Below are positions 1 through 8,099 of a stretch of DNA of 64,000 nucleotides, piece after piece. Numbering within the stretch: the first letter of the stretch is position 1; every line of letters begins with the position of its first letter. The translations under genes were made by a program, and so were the position numbers. Source of the DNA: Comamonadaceae bacterium 2PF (GTDB taxonomy: Bacteria; Pseudomonadota; Gammaproteobacteria; Burkholderiales; Burkholderiaceae_C); contig SCMV01000003.1 in assembly GCA_005502875.1 (NCBI GenBank), positions 62,001 to 126,000 of the forward strand, in the 5' to 3' direction. Below the pieces are notes generated by a model. It was not told the DNA's origin. It was given only the letters and a program-made list of their open reading frames with translations, and did not search any database.

Positions 1-276
1 TGCGTGCACTGCAAGCGCCAGGACGACCAGGGCAAGTGGCACCCCGTGGGCTGCCCCGAATGCGGCATGAGCGGCTACAAGGGTCGAACCGGCGTGTACG
101 AGCTCATGGTGGCCGACGACGAGATCCGCGGCCTCATCCACGAGCAGGCGGCCGAGTCCAAGCTGTTCGAGGTGGCCCAGCTCAGCGGCATGAAGACCAT
201 GCGCGAAGACGGCGACCGCCTGGTGGCCGAAGGCGTGACCTCGCTCGAAGAGGTCTTGCGCGTCACGCGGGAATGA
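1..276 (+). CDS. gspE: Type II secretion ATPase GspE, C-terminal fragment
   Basis: The gene enters from the left edge, so only about 91 C-terminal residues are visible. They carry the end of the tetracysteine zinc motif (CVHC at the edge, then CPEC), followed by the SGYKGRTGVYEL segment typical of GspE/PilB secretion ATPases and the closing helical region. GspE powers pseudopilus assembly at the inner membrane. GspF follows 43 bases downstream on the same strand, which supports GspE over PilB. The start lies outside the window. Confidence 0.9.
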   Translation, partial: CVHCKRQDDQGKWHPVGCPECGMSGYKGRTGVYELMVADDEIRGLIHEQAAESKLFEVAQLSGMKTMREDGDRLVAEGVTSLEEVLRVTRE

Positions 277-319
277 CCGCCCGCACGACGGCCCTGACCC
301 GAGCACCTGAGTAAACGCC

Positions 320-1540
320 ATGCCCGCCTTCCGCTTTGAAGCCCTGGACGCCACCGGCAAGACCGTCAACGGACTGGTCGATGCCGACAACCCCAAGGCC
401 GCGCGCGCTCAGCTGCGCACCCAGCACATGGTGCCGCTCAAGGTTTCGCCGGTGCAGGTGGCCGAGAGCGAGCAGAGCACGTCGACCAAGTTGTTCGCGC
501 GGCGGGTGTTCAACTCTTCCGAGCTGGCCGTGTGGACGCGTCAGCTCTCGGGCCTGGTGGTGGCCGGCCTGCCGCTCGAGCGCGCGCTGACCGCCCTGGC
601 CGACGAAGCCGAAGACCCGCGCCAGCGCGAGCTGGTGGCGCACTTGCGTGCCGAGGTCAACGCCGGCTCACCCTTTGCCCGGGCGCTGCTCGGTTCTCCC
701 CGAGAGTTCGACGAGGTCTATTGCGGCGTGGTGGCCGCGGGCGAGCAAAGCGGCCAGCTCGGCGGCGTGCTCGACAAGCTCGCCAACGACCTCGAAGAGC
801 AGCAGGCGCTCAAGTCCAAGCTGATCGGGGCCACGCTGTACCCGGCCATCGTGTCGCTGTTCGCGGTGGTCATCGTGGTGGCGCTGCTGGTGTTCGTGGT
901 GCCGCAGGTGGCGCAGGTGTTCTCCAGCAGCAAGCGGGCGCTGCCCTTCCTCACGCAGTTCATGCTGGGCCTGAGCGCCTTCATGCGCAACTGGGGCTGG
1001 CTGATGATGCTGGGCATCGTGGGCGGGGGCTCCGGTTTGCTGGTGGCGCTGCGCGACGAAGCCTTCCGCCAGAAGTTCGATGCCTTCTGGCTGGAGCTGC
1101 CCATCATCGGGCGCCTCTCCCGGGGCTACAACGCCGCGCGTTTTGCCGGCACGCTGGCCATGCTGGCCGGCTCGGGCGTGCCCATCCTCAAAGCGCTGCA
1201 GGCGGCGGCTGAGACGCTGTCGAACCGCGCCATGCGCGCCGACGCCATGGACGCGCTGGTGCAGGTGCGCGAAGGCGCGCCGCTGGCCTCGGCCATCGCG
1301 GCCAAGAAGCGCTTTCCAGGGCTGTTGTCGATGTTCGCCCGCCTGGGCGAGCAGACCGGCCAGCTGCCGCTGATGCTGCAGCGCGCCGCCGTGCAGCTCT
1401 CGGGTGAGGTGCAGCGGCGAGCGCTGGCGATTGCCACCGTGCTGGAGCCTTTGCTCATCGTCGTGATGGGCCTGGTCGTCATGCTCATCGTGATGTCGGT
1501 GATGCTGCCGATCATGCAGATGAACACCTGGGTGAAGTGA
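320..1540 (+). CDS. gspF: Type II secretion inner-membrane platform protein GspF
   Basis: 406 residues, the usual GspF length. It has two T2SSF repeats (about residues 70-195 and 270-400) and hydrophobic segments near residues 170-195, 220-245 and 375-400, the standard three-pass layout. The N-terminal MPAFRFEALDATGKTVNG opening is typical of the family. GspF forms the inner-membrane platform that contacts GspE and GspL. It sits directly behind gspE, so the two are probably one transcript. No other gsp genes follow; the next gene is a response regulator. Confidence 0.93.
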   Translation: MPAFRFEALDATGKTVNGLVDADNPKAARAQLRTQHMVPLKVSPVQVAESEQSTSTKLFARRVFNSSELAVWTRQLSGLVVAGLPLERALTALADEAEDPRQRELVAHLRAEVNAGSPFARALLGSPREFDEVYCGVVAAGEQSGQLGGVLDKLANDLEEQQALKSKLIGATLYPAIVSLFAVVIVVALLVFVVPQVAQVFSSSKRALPFLTQFMLGLSAFMRNWGWLMMLGIVGGGSGLLVALRDEAFRQKFDAFWLELPIIGRLSRGYNAARFAGTLAMLAGSGVPILKALQAAAETLSNRAMRADAMDALVQVREGAPLASAIAAKKRFPGLLSMFARLGEQTGQLPLMLQRAAVQLSGEVQRRALAIATVLEPLLIVVMGLVVMLIVMSVMLPIMQMNTWVK

Positions 1541-1665
1541 GTCCTGCAGGGGCGCGTGCGCCACGATGTGGAACGTGACGCAAAACCTCTCCCCCGCAGC
1601 TGGGTGTGTTCGGCCTGGCGCGATTCATCCATTTGTATCAGTTTGAATCGCGTACGATCGAAGCC

Positions 1666-2358
1666 ATGAAGTTGCTGCTGATCGACGACCACCCCCTGTT
1701 CCGCGATGGGCTGAGCCTGCTCATCCAGCATCGCCTTGACCTGGCCGACCACGGCGGCGCCGAGGTGCTCGAGGCCGGCAGCTTGCGTGAAGCCCTGGCG
1801 ACGCTGGCGACGCACCCCGATGTGGACCTGGTGCTGCTCGACCTGGGCCTGGCCGATCGCCAGGGCCTGGGCACGCTCGCCGAGTGGCGTGAGCTGGCGC
1901 CCCAGTTGCCGGTGGTGGTGCTGTCTGCCGACGACCGTCCAGGCACCATCGTGGCGGCCATCGACCAAGGGGCGTCTGGCTTCATCCCCAAGACGGTTGA
2001 ATCCTCGGTCATGCAAGAGGCCCTGCACCGCGTGCTCTCCGGTGGCGTTTACCTGCCGCCTTTGCCCACCGATGCGGTGATCGAGGCCGAACCCCTGGCG
2101 CAGCAGGACGACGAAGGCCAGCGCGACGAACCGGTGGGCCCCGATGCCACGCTGGGGCTGTCCGGCCGTCAGCTCGACGTCTTGCGCTTGCTCGTTGAAG
2201 GCAAGCCCAACAAGGAGATCTGCCGCGTGCTGTCGCTGTCCGAGTCGACGGTCAAGACGCACCTGTCGGCGATTTTCCGCAAGCTCAAGGTCAGCAGCCG
2301 CACCCAGGCCGTGGTGGCCGTGGCGCGTGCCGGCGTCACGCTGGGGCGGGCGGGCTGA
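1666..2358 (+). CDS. NarL/LuxR-family response regulator
   Basis: 230 residues. An N-terminal receiver domain has the acidic pair D7-D8 and the phospho-acceptor D59 in LVLLDLGL. The C-terminal LuxR helix-turn-helix runs from about residue 160 (LSGRQLDVLRLLVEGKPNKE to VKTHLSAIFRKL). An in-frame codon 60 bases upstream exists, but the conserved MKLLLIDDHP opening fixes the start at 1666. The gene is convergent with a hybrid histidine kinase 18 bases away. That kinase is a plausible partner, though this is inferred only from proximity. Confidence 0.92.
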   Translation: MKLLLIDDHPLFRDGLSLLIQHRLDLADHGGAEVLEAGSLREALATLATHPDVDLVLLDLGLADRQGLGTLAEWRELAPQLPVVVLSADDRPGTIVAAIDQGASGFIPKTVESSVMQEALHRVLSGGVYLPPLPTDAVIEAEPLAQQDDEGQRDEPVGPDATLGLSGRQLDVLRLLVEGKPNKEICRVLSLSESTVKTHLSAIFRKLKVSSRTQAVVAVARAGVTLGRAG

Positions 2359-2376
2359 TCTGTGTCGCCTGCTTGC

Positions 2377-4773
2377 TCAAGGCTGCCCGGATCGGGTCAT
2401 GCCTTGCGCGAGCAGGGTGTGAAGGTCCTGGGCCCTGAAGGGCTTGTGCAGCACCGGCAGGCCACTGGCCGCGAGTTCCGCCAGCTGCTGCGGTGATGTG
2501 TCACCCGTGATGATCAGCGCAGGCAGACCGGGCTGATGCTGGCGCAGGTGGCTCACGACATCGCGGCCGCTGCCATCCGGCAGGCGGTGGTCCGACACCA
2601 CCATGTCCCAATGCTGCGGCGCTTGCGAGCGGACCCAGCCCAGGCTGTGGCCCGCCACGGCCTCGAGCCCCCAGTTGCGAAGCCACAGCACCAGGCTCTC
2701 ACCCAGGGCCTCGTCGTCCTCGATCACCAGCACCCGCTTGCCGTCCAGGCGGTCGGGCGTCGGGGCTTGCGACGCGGCCGTGGCAGGGCCCATGGCCAGC
2801 GTGGTGGCGGGCAGGCTGACGGCGAAACACGAGCCACGCCCGACCCTGGACTGCACCCGCAGCGGATGTTCCAGCACCTGTGCGGCGCGTTGCACGATGG
2901 CCAACCCCAGCCCCAGGCCTTGTGAGCGCTCGCGGCCCGGGTTGCCCAGTTGCACGAATGCCTCGAAGATGCGGGGCTGGTCTTCAGGGCGGATGCCAGG
3001 GCCGGTGTCCCAGACTTGCACCTCCCACAGGTGTCCGGGTGTTTCGCAAGGCGAGGCAGGTTTGCCTCGGCGGCGCACGCTCACCAGCACCCCGCCTTGT
3101 TGCGTGTGGCGGATGGCGTTGCCCACGAGGTTGCGCAACACCTGCTCGAGCAGCACGGGGTCGGTCCAGGCGATGGCCTGTGTGCGGCGCACGCGCAGCT
3201 GCAGGTTTTTCTGGCGCGCGGCCTCGGCCTCGTGCGATGCGACGGCCTCGAGCAGGGTTTGCAGGTGCACGCGCCGGCGCTGCACTTCCACGGTGCCCGA
3301 GTCCAGCCGAGACAGGTCCAGCAGGCCCTTGAGCAGGCTCTCCATGGAGCGCACCGCCCGCGTCAGCCGGTCTGCCAGGCTGCGCACCGTCGGGTCGGTC
3401 ACCTGCACGCGCAGCAGGTCGGTGATCAGGCCGATGGCCGCCACCGGTTGACGCAAGTCGTGGCTGGCAGACGCCAGGAAATGGCTCTTGGCGGCGTTGG
3501 CTGCGGCCAGCTCTCGGGTGCGCTCGGCCACCTTGTGTTCGAGTTGCTGGTTGGCTTCTTCGATGTCGTCGAAGGCCTTGACCACGCGCTGCACCACCAT
3601 CAGCACGAACGAGGGCGAGGCCAGCGGGATCATCCAGCCCATCCAGTGGTTGAAGTTGACCTGGCCGATGACGCGCCCGAAGATGAAATCGTGCACCCCG
3701 GCCACCAGCAAGGCGGCCCAGCCCACGGCCAGCCCGGTGTGCATCGACGAGCGCAGGCCTTCGCGCAGCACCCATTGACCCATCAGCCAGATCGAGGGCG
3801 GCAGCGTGAGGATCAGCGCGCCTTGCAGGTACCCCCGCGTCAAGCGCAGGTCGGGGTCAAAGGGCAGGGCGAGCACGCCCAGCAAGGGGAAGCCGATCAC
3901 CACAGCCCACAGGACCCGGTTGAACCAGTTCAGGTGCCGCCCGACCAGGGCCATCACGAACCAGCCTTGCAAGCATGCCGTGAGCACGTGGGCCAGGAAG
4001 TACAGCCACGATTCCGCGCCGACCGACAGGCCGAGGTCTTCGGTGATGAAGTAGCGGCAGTTGCGCAAGCCGCCCACCAGGATCATCAGGCCGAAGAGGC
4101 CAGCGGCCGCTTCCTGGCGCCGCATCCACCACAGCAGCACCACGAACATCGAGAACGCGATCCAGATCAGGTTGAGCACCACGAGCGCATCGCGCGTGAG
4201 AAAGCGCAGCATCAGGTGGTCGTGTTGCAGGTCGGCCTTGGGCGCCAGCACCGCAGGCGACATGCCGCCTTGTTGCACGGCCTGGATCTCGATCTCCAGC
4301 GAGTTGTGGCCGGCGTTGAGCAGGCGGCCCGGCACGTCGATGAGCGATGGGCCCGGCAAGCCCAGCCAGCCTGGGCGTGGCAGCGTGCTTTGCAGCAACT
4401 CGCCATTGAGCCAGATGCTGTGCACGTAGTTCAGGTAGTCGATGCGCAGGGACCAGGGAGCGCTCCTGGCGCTTTGAACCACGTCGTCGCTGACTTCGAA
4501 GTTCAGGCGGTAGCGGCCGATGCCTGCTGCTTGCAACCCAGCGGGTTTCCAGCTGTCAGGCAGGCTCACCGCCACAGGCTGGTCGGCCAGCACCGCGCCG
4601 CTGACGTCTTGCATCCACAGGCGTTGCGCCGACAGCCAGCGCACACCGCTGGCATCGGACGGCGGTGGCGGTTGCAGCCAGAAGAAGGTCAGCAGCGCCA
4701 GCGCCAGCAGCCACAGCCCGCCCACCCAGCTTTGGGTCAGCGAGCGCAGGAGGGTTGGCAGCAAAGGCTTCAT
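2377..4773 (-). CDS. Hybrid sensor histidine kinase with 7TM sensory region and C-terminal receiver
   Basis: 798 residues from the MKPLLPTLL start, which opens with a membrane anchor; an in-frame upstream extension of 49 residues looks non-coding. A periplasmic jelly-roll-like region (about 45-215) is followed by a 7-helix membrane block (about 220-400), a short coiled coil, and a HisKA domain with H438 in SHDLRQP. An HATPase domain follows with an N-box (NLVGNAIRH), G1 (DTGPGI) and G2 (GLGLGLAI). A receiver domain ends the protein, with phospho-acceptor D728 in SDHRLPDG. The layout matches 7TMR-DISM hybrid kinases. The ligand is unknown. It faces the LuxR-type regulator gene at 1666. Confidence 0.9.
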   Translation of the reverse strand: MKPLLPTLLRSLTQSWVGGLWLLALALLTFFWLQPPPPSDASGVRWLSAQRLWMQDVSGAVLADQPVAVSLPDSWKPAGLQAAGIGRYRLNFEVSDDVVQSARSAPWSLRIDYLNYVHSIWLNGELLQSTLPRPGWLGLPGPSLIDVPGRLLNAGHNSLEIEIQAVQQGGMSPAVLAPKADLQHDHLMLRFLTRDALVVLNLIWIAFSMFVVLLWWMRRQEAAAGLFGLMILVGGLRNCRYFITEDLGLSVGAESWLYFLAHVLTACLQGWFVMALVGRHLNWFNRVLWAVVIGFPLLGVLALPFDPDLRLTRGYLQGALILTLPPSIWLMGQWVLREGLRSSMHTGLAVGWAALLVAGVHDFIFGRVIGQVNFNHWMGWMIPLASPSFVLMVVQRVVKAFDDIEEANQQLEHKVAERTRELAAANAAKSHFLASASHDLRQPVAAIGLITDLLRVQVTDPTVRSLADRLTRAVRSMESLLKGLLDLSRLDSGTVEVQRRRVHLQTLLEAVASHEAEAARQKNLQLRVRRTQAIAWTDPVLLEQVLRNLVGNAIRHTQQGGVLVSVRRRGKPASPCETPGHLWEVQVWDTGPGIRPEDQPRIFEAFVQLGNPGRERSQGLGLGLAIVQRAAQVLEHPLRVQSRVGRGSCFAVSLPATTLAMGPATAASQAPTPDRLDGKRVLVIEDDEALGESLVLWLRNWGLEAVAGHSLGWVRSQAPQHWDMVVSDHRLPDGSGRDVVSHLRQHQPGLPALIITGDTSPQQLAELAASGLPVLHKPFRAQDLHTLLAQGMTRSGQP

Positions 4774-4970
4774 GGAGGCGGGGCAGGGGCGCGTGGTGCG
4801 CCATTGTGCGCATTTCAAGCCCACCCGCGAACCCTTTGCGGGGCTTCCCGCTGTGACGCGGGCGGATGCAGTGATATGACGTGGGCTGTGCCCCTTGTTT
4901 CGGGGCTCAACACCAGGCACGTTTGCTGCAATGGTGGAACGCAGGGTCTGGTTTGATCTGGAGGGCTGAC

Positions 4971-6002
4971 ATGAGTGGCTGCACCGATCTGGTTCCGGTT
5001 GGCCGGGACACCGTGGAAGGCAAGTGGGAATCGCGCCATCCCGGGCGCATCCCGATCGCGCACATGCGCCATGTCTACCGGCTCGACGAGGTCGAGCGAC
5101 GGCTGGGCAAGTTGCCCGCCCGCGACCACGAAGCCCTTCGTGCCACCTACGAGCGCATGCTCGAAAAAGGCCCCGAGCGCTTCCAGGTCAAGCCCTCAGG
5201 CCTGCCCGCGATGGACCACCTCTACGACGAGCTGCCCAACTTCCACGAGGTGCTCGACGACCTCAAGCGCCAACTCGCCCTGTGCAGCGACAGCCGCGAC
5301 GCGCTCGAGCTCACGCCCATGCTGCTGCTGGGCCCGCCCGGTGTCGGCAAGACCCACTTTGCGCGCGAGGTGGCGCAGCTGCTGGGCACGGGCATGGGCT
5401 TCATCTCCATGAGCTCCATGACCGCCGGCTGGGTGCTCTCGGGCGCCAGCTCGCAATGGAAGGGCGCGCGCCCCGGCAAGGTCTTCGAGACGCTGGTGGA
5501 CGGCCAGTACGCCAACCCCGTGATGGTGGTCGACGAGATCGACAAGTCGGGTGGCGAGCACGCTTACGACCCGCTGGGCTCGCTCTACAGCCTGCTTGAG
5601 CACGACACGGCTGGCAGCTTCACCGACGAGTTCGCCGAGGTGGCCATCGACGCCAGCCAGGTGATCTGGGTGGCCACGGCGAACGACGTGCGCAGCATCC
5701 CCGATCCCATCCTCAACCGCGTCAACGTCTTCGAAATCGAGGCGCCCGACGAAGCGGCCGCGCGCAAGATCGCCGCCAAGCTCTATCGCAGCATCCGCGC
5801 CGACCACGACTGGGGCCAGCGCTTCGAGCCCGAGCTGTCGGAAGGGGTGTTGGGCGCGATGGCCAAGCTGGCGCCGCGCGAGATGCGTCGCGCGCTGATG
5901 ACCGCTTTCGGCAACGCCAAGCTCGACGGCCGCTTCGCGCTGCAAGAGCGTGACCTGCCGGACGGCGGGCCACGTCGCTCGCCCATCGGCTTCGTGCAAT
6001 GA
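4971..6002 (+). CDS. AAA+ ATPase, Lon-like ATPase module without protease domain
   Basis: 343 residues. Walker A is GPPGVGKTH at about residue 120 and Walker B is MVVDEIDKS at about 185. A sensor-1-like segment VIWVATANDV and a C-terminal lid follow. The ATPase core looks closest to Lon, but no N-terminal substrate domain or Ser-Lys protease domain is present. The start at 4971 is chosen because a GGAGGG ribosome site lies just upstream; an in-frame ATG 90 bases earlier has none. It is followed within 30 bases by a nucleotidase-like gene on the same strand. Its substrate is not known. Confidence 0.85.
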   Translation: MSGCTDLVPVGRDTVEGKWESRHPGRIPIAHMRHVYRLDEVERRLGKLPARDHEALRATYERMLEKGPERFQVKPSGLPAMDHLYDELPNFHEVLDDLKRQLALCSDSRDALELTPMLLLGPPGVGKTHFAREVAQLLGTGMGFISMSSMTAGWVLSGASSQWKGARPGKVFETLVDGQYANPVMVVDEIDKSGGEHAYDPLGSLYSLLEHDTAGSFTDEFAEVAIDASQVIWVATANDVRSIPDPILNRVNVFEIEAPDEAAARKIAAKLYRSIRADHDWGQRFEPELSEGVLGAMAKLAPREMRRALMTAFGNAKLDGRFALQERDLPDGGPRRSPIGFVQ

Positions 6003-6027
6003 GCGAGAGCAACTGAGCCGCGGCGGC

Positions 6028-6999
6028 ATGGGCGATACTGCGTCCATGCCTGCCAGCCTCGACGGCCGCCTGGTGGTGGCCATTTCCTCGCGCGCCCTCT
6101 TTGACTTCGAAGAGGAGAACCGCCTTTTCGAAGGCGCGGACGACCGTGCCTACATGGACCTGCAGCTCGATCGCATCGAGGTGCCCGCCAAGCCGGGCGT
6201 GGCCTTCTCTCTGGTGCGCAAGCTGCTGGGCTTCAACACACCCGAATCAACGCACTCGCCAGCCGACGCGCGCGTCGAGGTCGTCATCCTCTCGCGCAAC
6301 GACCCGGCCTCGGGCCTGCGCGTCTTCCGCTCGGTGTCGCACCACGGGCTCGAGATCGAGCGGGGCGTGTTCACACGCGGGCGCAGCCCCTGGCGCTACC
6401 TCAAGCCCTTGCAGGCCCACCTCTTCCTCTCTGCCAACGAGGCCGATGTGCGCCAGGCCCTGGCCGCAGGCGTGCCCGCCGCGCGCGTGCTGCCGCATGC
6501 AGCCCGCGCGGGCGACGCCCACCCTGACGAGGTGCGCATCGCCTTCGACGGCGACGCCGTGCTGTTCTCCGACGAGGCCGAGCGCGTTTTCCAGCAAGCC
6601 GGTCTGGGCGCCTTCCAGGACCACGAGATCGCGCGGGCGCGCAAGCCCCTGCCCGATGGGCCGTTTCGACCGTTGCTTCAGGCCCTGCACGACCTGCGCC
6701 GCGCCATCGAACAACCAGGCGCCTCGCCCATGCGCATCCGCACCGCGCTGGTGACGGCGCGAGGTGCTCCGGCACATGAGCGCGCCATCCGCACCCTGAT
6801 GGACTGGGGCATCGAGGTCGATGAGGCCATGTTCCTGGGTGGCCTGCCCAAAGGCGAGTTCCTGCGCGAGTTCGAGCCGGACTTCTTCTTCGACGACCAG
6901 ACCGGCCACGTCAACAACGCCGCGCCGCACGTGCCGGCCGGGCACGTCGCCGCTGGTGTCGCCAACTTGCAAAACGCCGAAAGCCCTCAGCGGGGCTGA
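6028..6999 (+). CDS. 5'-nucleotidase family protein
   Basis: 323 residues from the ATG at 6028; a second ATG at 6046 is an equally possible start. The sequence resembles the cytosolic 5'-nucleotidase (NT5C1-type) family: LVVAISSRALFDFEEEN near the start, DDRAYMDLQLDR next, and a conserved C-terminal FFFDDQTGHV segment. Such enzymes dephosphorylate nucleoside monophosphates. It lies in a probable operon between the AAA+ ATPase (25-base gap) and the 110-residue unknown protein. The family call comes from recalled motif resemblance, and substrate specificity cannot be read. Confidence 0.8.
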   Translation: MGDTASMPASLDGRLVVAISSRALFDFEEENRLFEGADDRAYMDLQLDRIEVPAKPGVAFSLVRKLLGFNTPESTHSPADARVEVVILSRNDPASGLRVFRSVSHHGLEIERGVFTRGRSPWRYLKPLQAHLFLSANEADVRQALAAGVPAARVLPHAARAGDAHPDEVRIAFDGDAVLFSDEAERVFQQAGLGAFQDHEIARARKPLPDGPFRPLLQALHDLRRAIEQPGASPMRIRTALVTARGAPAHERAIRTLMDWGIEVDEAMFLGGLPKGEFLREFEPDFFFDDQTGHVNNAAPHVPAGHVAAGVANLQNAESPQRG

Positions 7000-7029
7000 G
7001 CACCACATCTGCCCCAATAGGAGCCTGAC

Positions 7030-7362
7030 ATGAGCGACGACTTGGGTGACTTCTTTGCGCTGCCGCCCTTCAAGCCGGACGAGGCCCTGGTGCAACTGCG
7101 CCGTCAGCTCAAGGAGCTGAAGCTGCAGGAGCAGCCTGGCAGCGCGCCCCACCGCTTCGCGCTCAAGGGCGTGGTGGTGGCCGAGTTGCAAGTGGCGGCC
7201 ATGACCGGTGACGCGCCCAAGCCTGCCCTGGCTGCAGCCGTTGTCAAGCGCCCCTTGCAGCGCCCCGAGTGGGTGCGCCAGCAGCTCGACAGCCGCGATG
7301 CCGTGCGCAAGTGGCTCGATGCGCTCAAGCGCCAGGTGGCCAACTGGAGCGACGACGAGTGA
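7030..7362 (+). CDS. Conserved hypothetical protein, 110 aa
   Basis: A soluble 110-residue protein with a charged amphipathic helix (residues 20-45, VQLRRQLKELKLQ), a short beta-rich middle and a helical C-terminus rich in Trp and Arg. No signal peptide or membrane segment is seen. It follows the nucleotidase-like gene by 30 bases on the same strand, so it is likely the last gene of that operon. A possible ribosome site (AGGAG) lies 9-13 bases before the ATG. I do not recognise a family. Confidence 0.75.
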   Translation: MSDDLGDFFALPPFKPDEALVQLRRQLKELKLQEQPGSAPHRFALKGVVVAELQVAAMTGDAPKPALAAAVVKRPLQRPEWVRQQLDSRDAVRKWLDALKRQVANWSDDE

Positions 7363-7377
7363 GGGAGCAGCCCTGGC

Positions 7378-7953
7378 TCAGCCGGCGTTCGCTTCCTTTT
7401 GCATCTTGGCCCTGAACAGCTCGCGGATGCTGACCTCGCGCGGGCCGGGGATCAGCTCATAGCCTTCTCCCGCCGCGATGGTGCCGGGCGTGCGCACGGC
7501 CAGGTAAAAGCCGCAGAACCCCGACTGGGCCATCATCTTGATCGCATGCTTGAAGCCCAGCTTGGCCTCCAGCTTGAAGCAAGGGCGACGTGGCTCGCTG
7601 ATCGCCAGTGCGCAATCCGCGAAGCGCAGCACATCACCGATGTGGGCCTCGTCTTCCAGCAGGCCAGACAGCGTCAGGTTCTCGCCCAGCGAGCCCGCCG
7701 GCAGCGCCTCGCCCCAGGCCTGCAGGCCAGCTTGGGCGCGCACCGTCTGCCAGAAGGCGTAGTGCTCGATCGGGTATGCGTAGACCGCTTTGCTCAGGCC
7801 ACCGTGAACGCTGAGGTCGGCCTGCTCGTCGCCCGCCAGGCCCAGCGCCTTGACCTCGATGCGATCGGGGTGGGCTTCGGTGCTCACCGGCTGTTTGCCG
7901 ATGGCCGTCAGGATGCGGCGCCCCTGGATCTCGACGTGGCGGGCCTGGGCCAC
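7378..7953 (-). CDS. MOSC domain protein (YiiM-like)
   Basis: 191 residues from a GTG codon. The conserved MOSC features are visible: GLAGDEQADLSVHGG, YPIEHYAFW, SLGENLTLSG and the IGDVLRF...ISEPRRPCFKLE segment whose cysteine is the likely cofactor ligand. YiiM-type proteins use a molybdenum cofactor and are linked to resistance to N-hydroxylated bases. The frame stays open upstream of the GTG and encodes RRLLSVNV, a stretch usually found at the N-terminus of this family. No ATG, GTG or TTG codon lies there, so the true start is uncertain. It is convergent with the 110-aa gene. Confidence 0.87.
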   Translation of the reverse strand: MAQARHVEIQGRRILTAIGKQPVSTEAHPDRIEVKALGLAGDEQADLSVHGGLSKAVYAYPIEHYAFWQTVRAQAGLQAWGEALPAGSLGENLTLSGLLEDEAHIGDVLRFADCALAISEPRRPCFKLEAKLGFKHAIKMMAQSGFCGFYLAVRTPGTIAAGEGYELIPGPREVSIRELFRAKMQKEANAG

Positions 7954-8099
7954 GTTGACGGACAGCAGGCGGCGGGCGGAGATGAAAAGGTGACGGCGCT
8001 CATGGGCTGAGACGATACCCCAGTCGCCAAGTCCTGGGTGGTGCCCATGTCGGCCGGCCCGGGTGGCCTGGGGGCATCAGGCGGTCTCTGGCGGGGCCC

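Noticed and set aside
2950-4956. Very long open frame on the plus strand across the histidine kinase gene
   Set aside because: It is antisense to a full-length, motif-complete kinase. Its translation is Gln/His/Arg-rich with no recognisable domain, as expected for shadow frames in GC-rich DNA.
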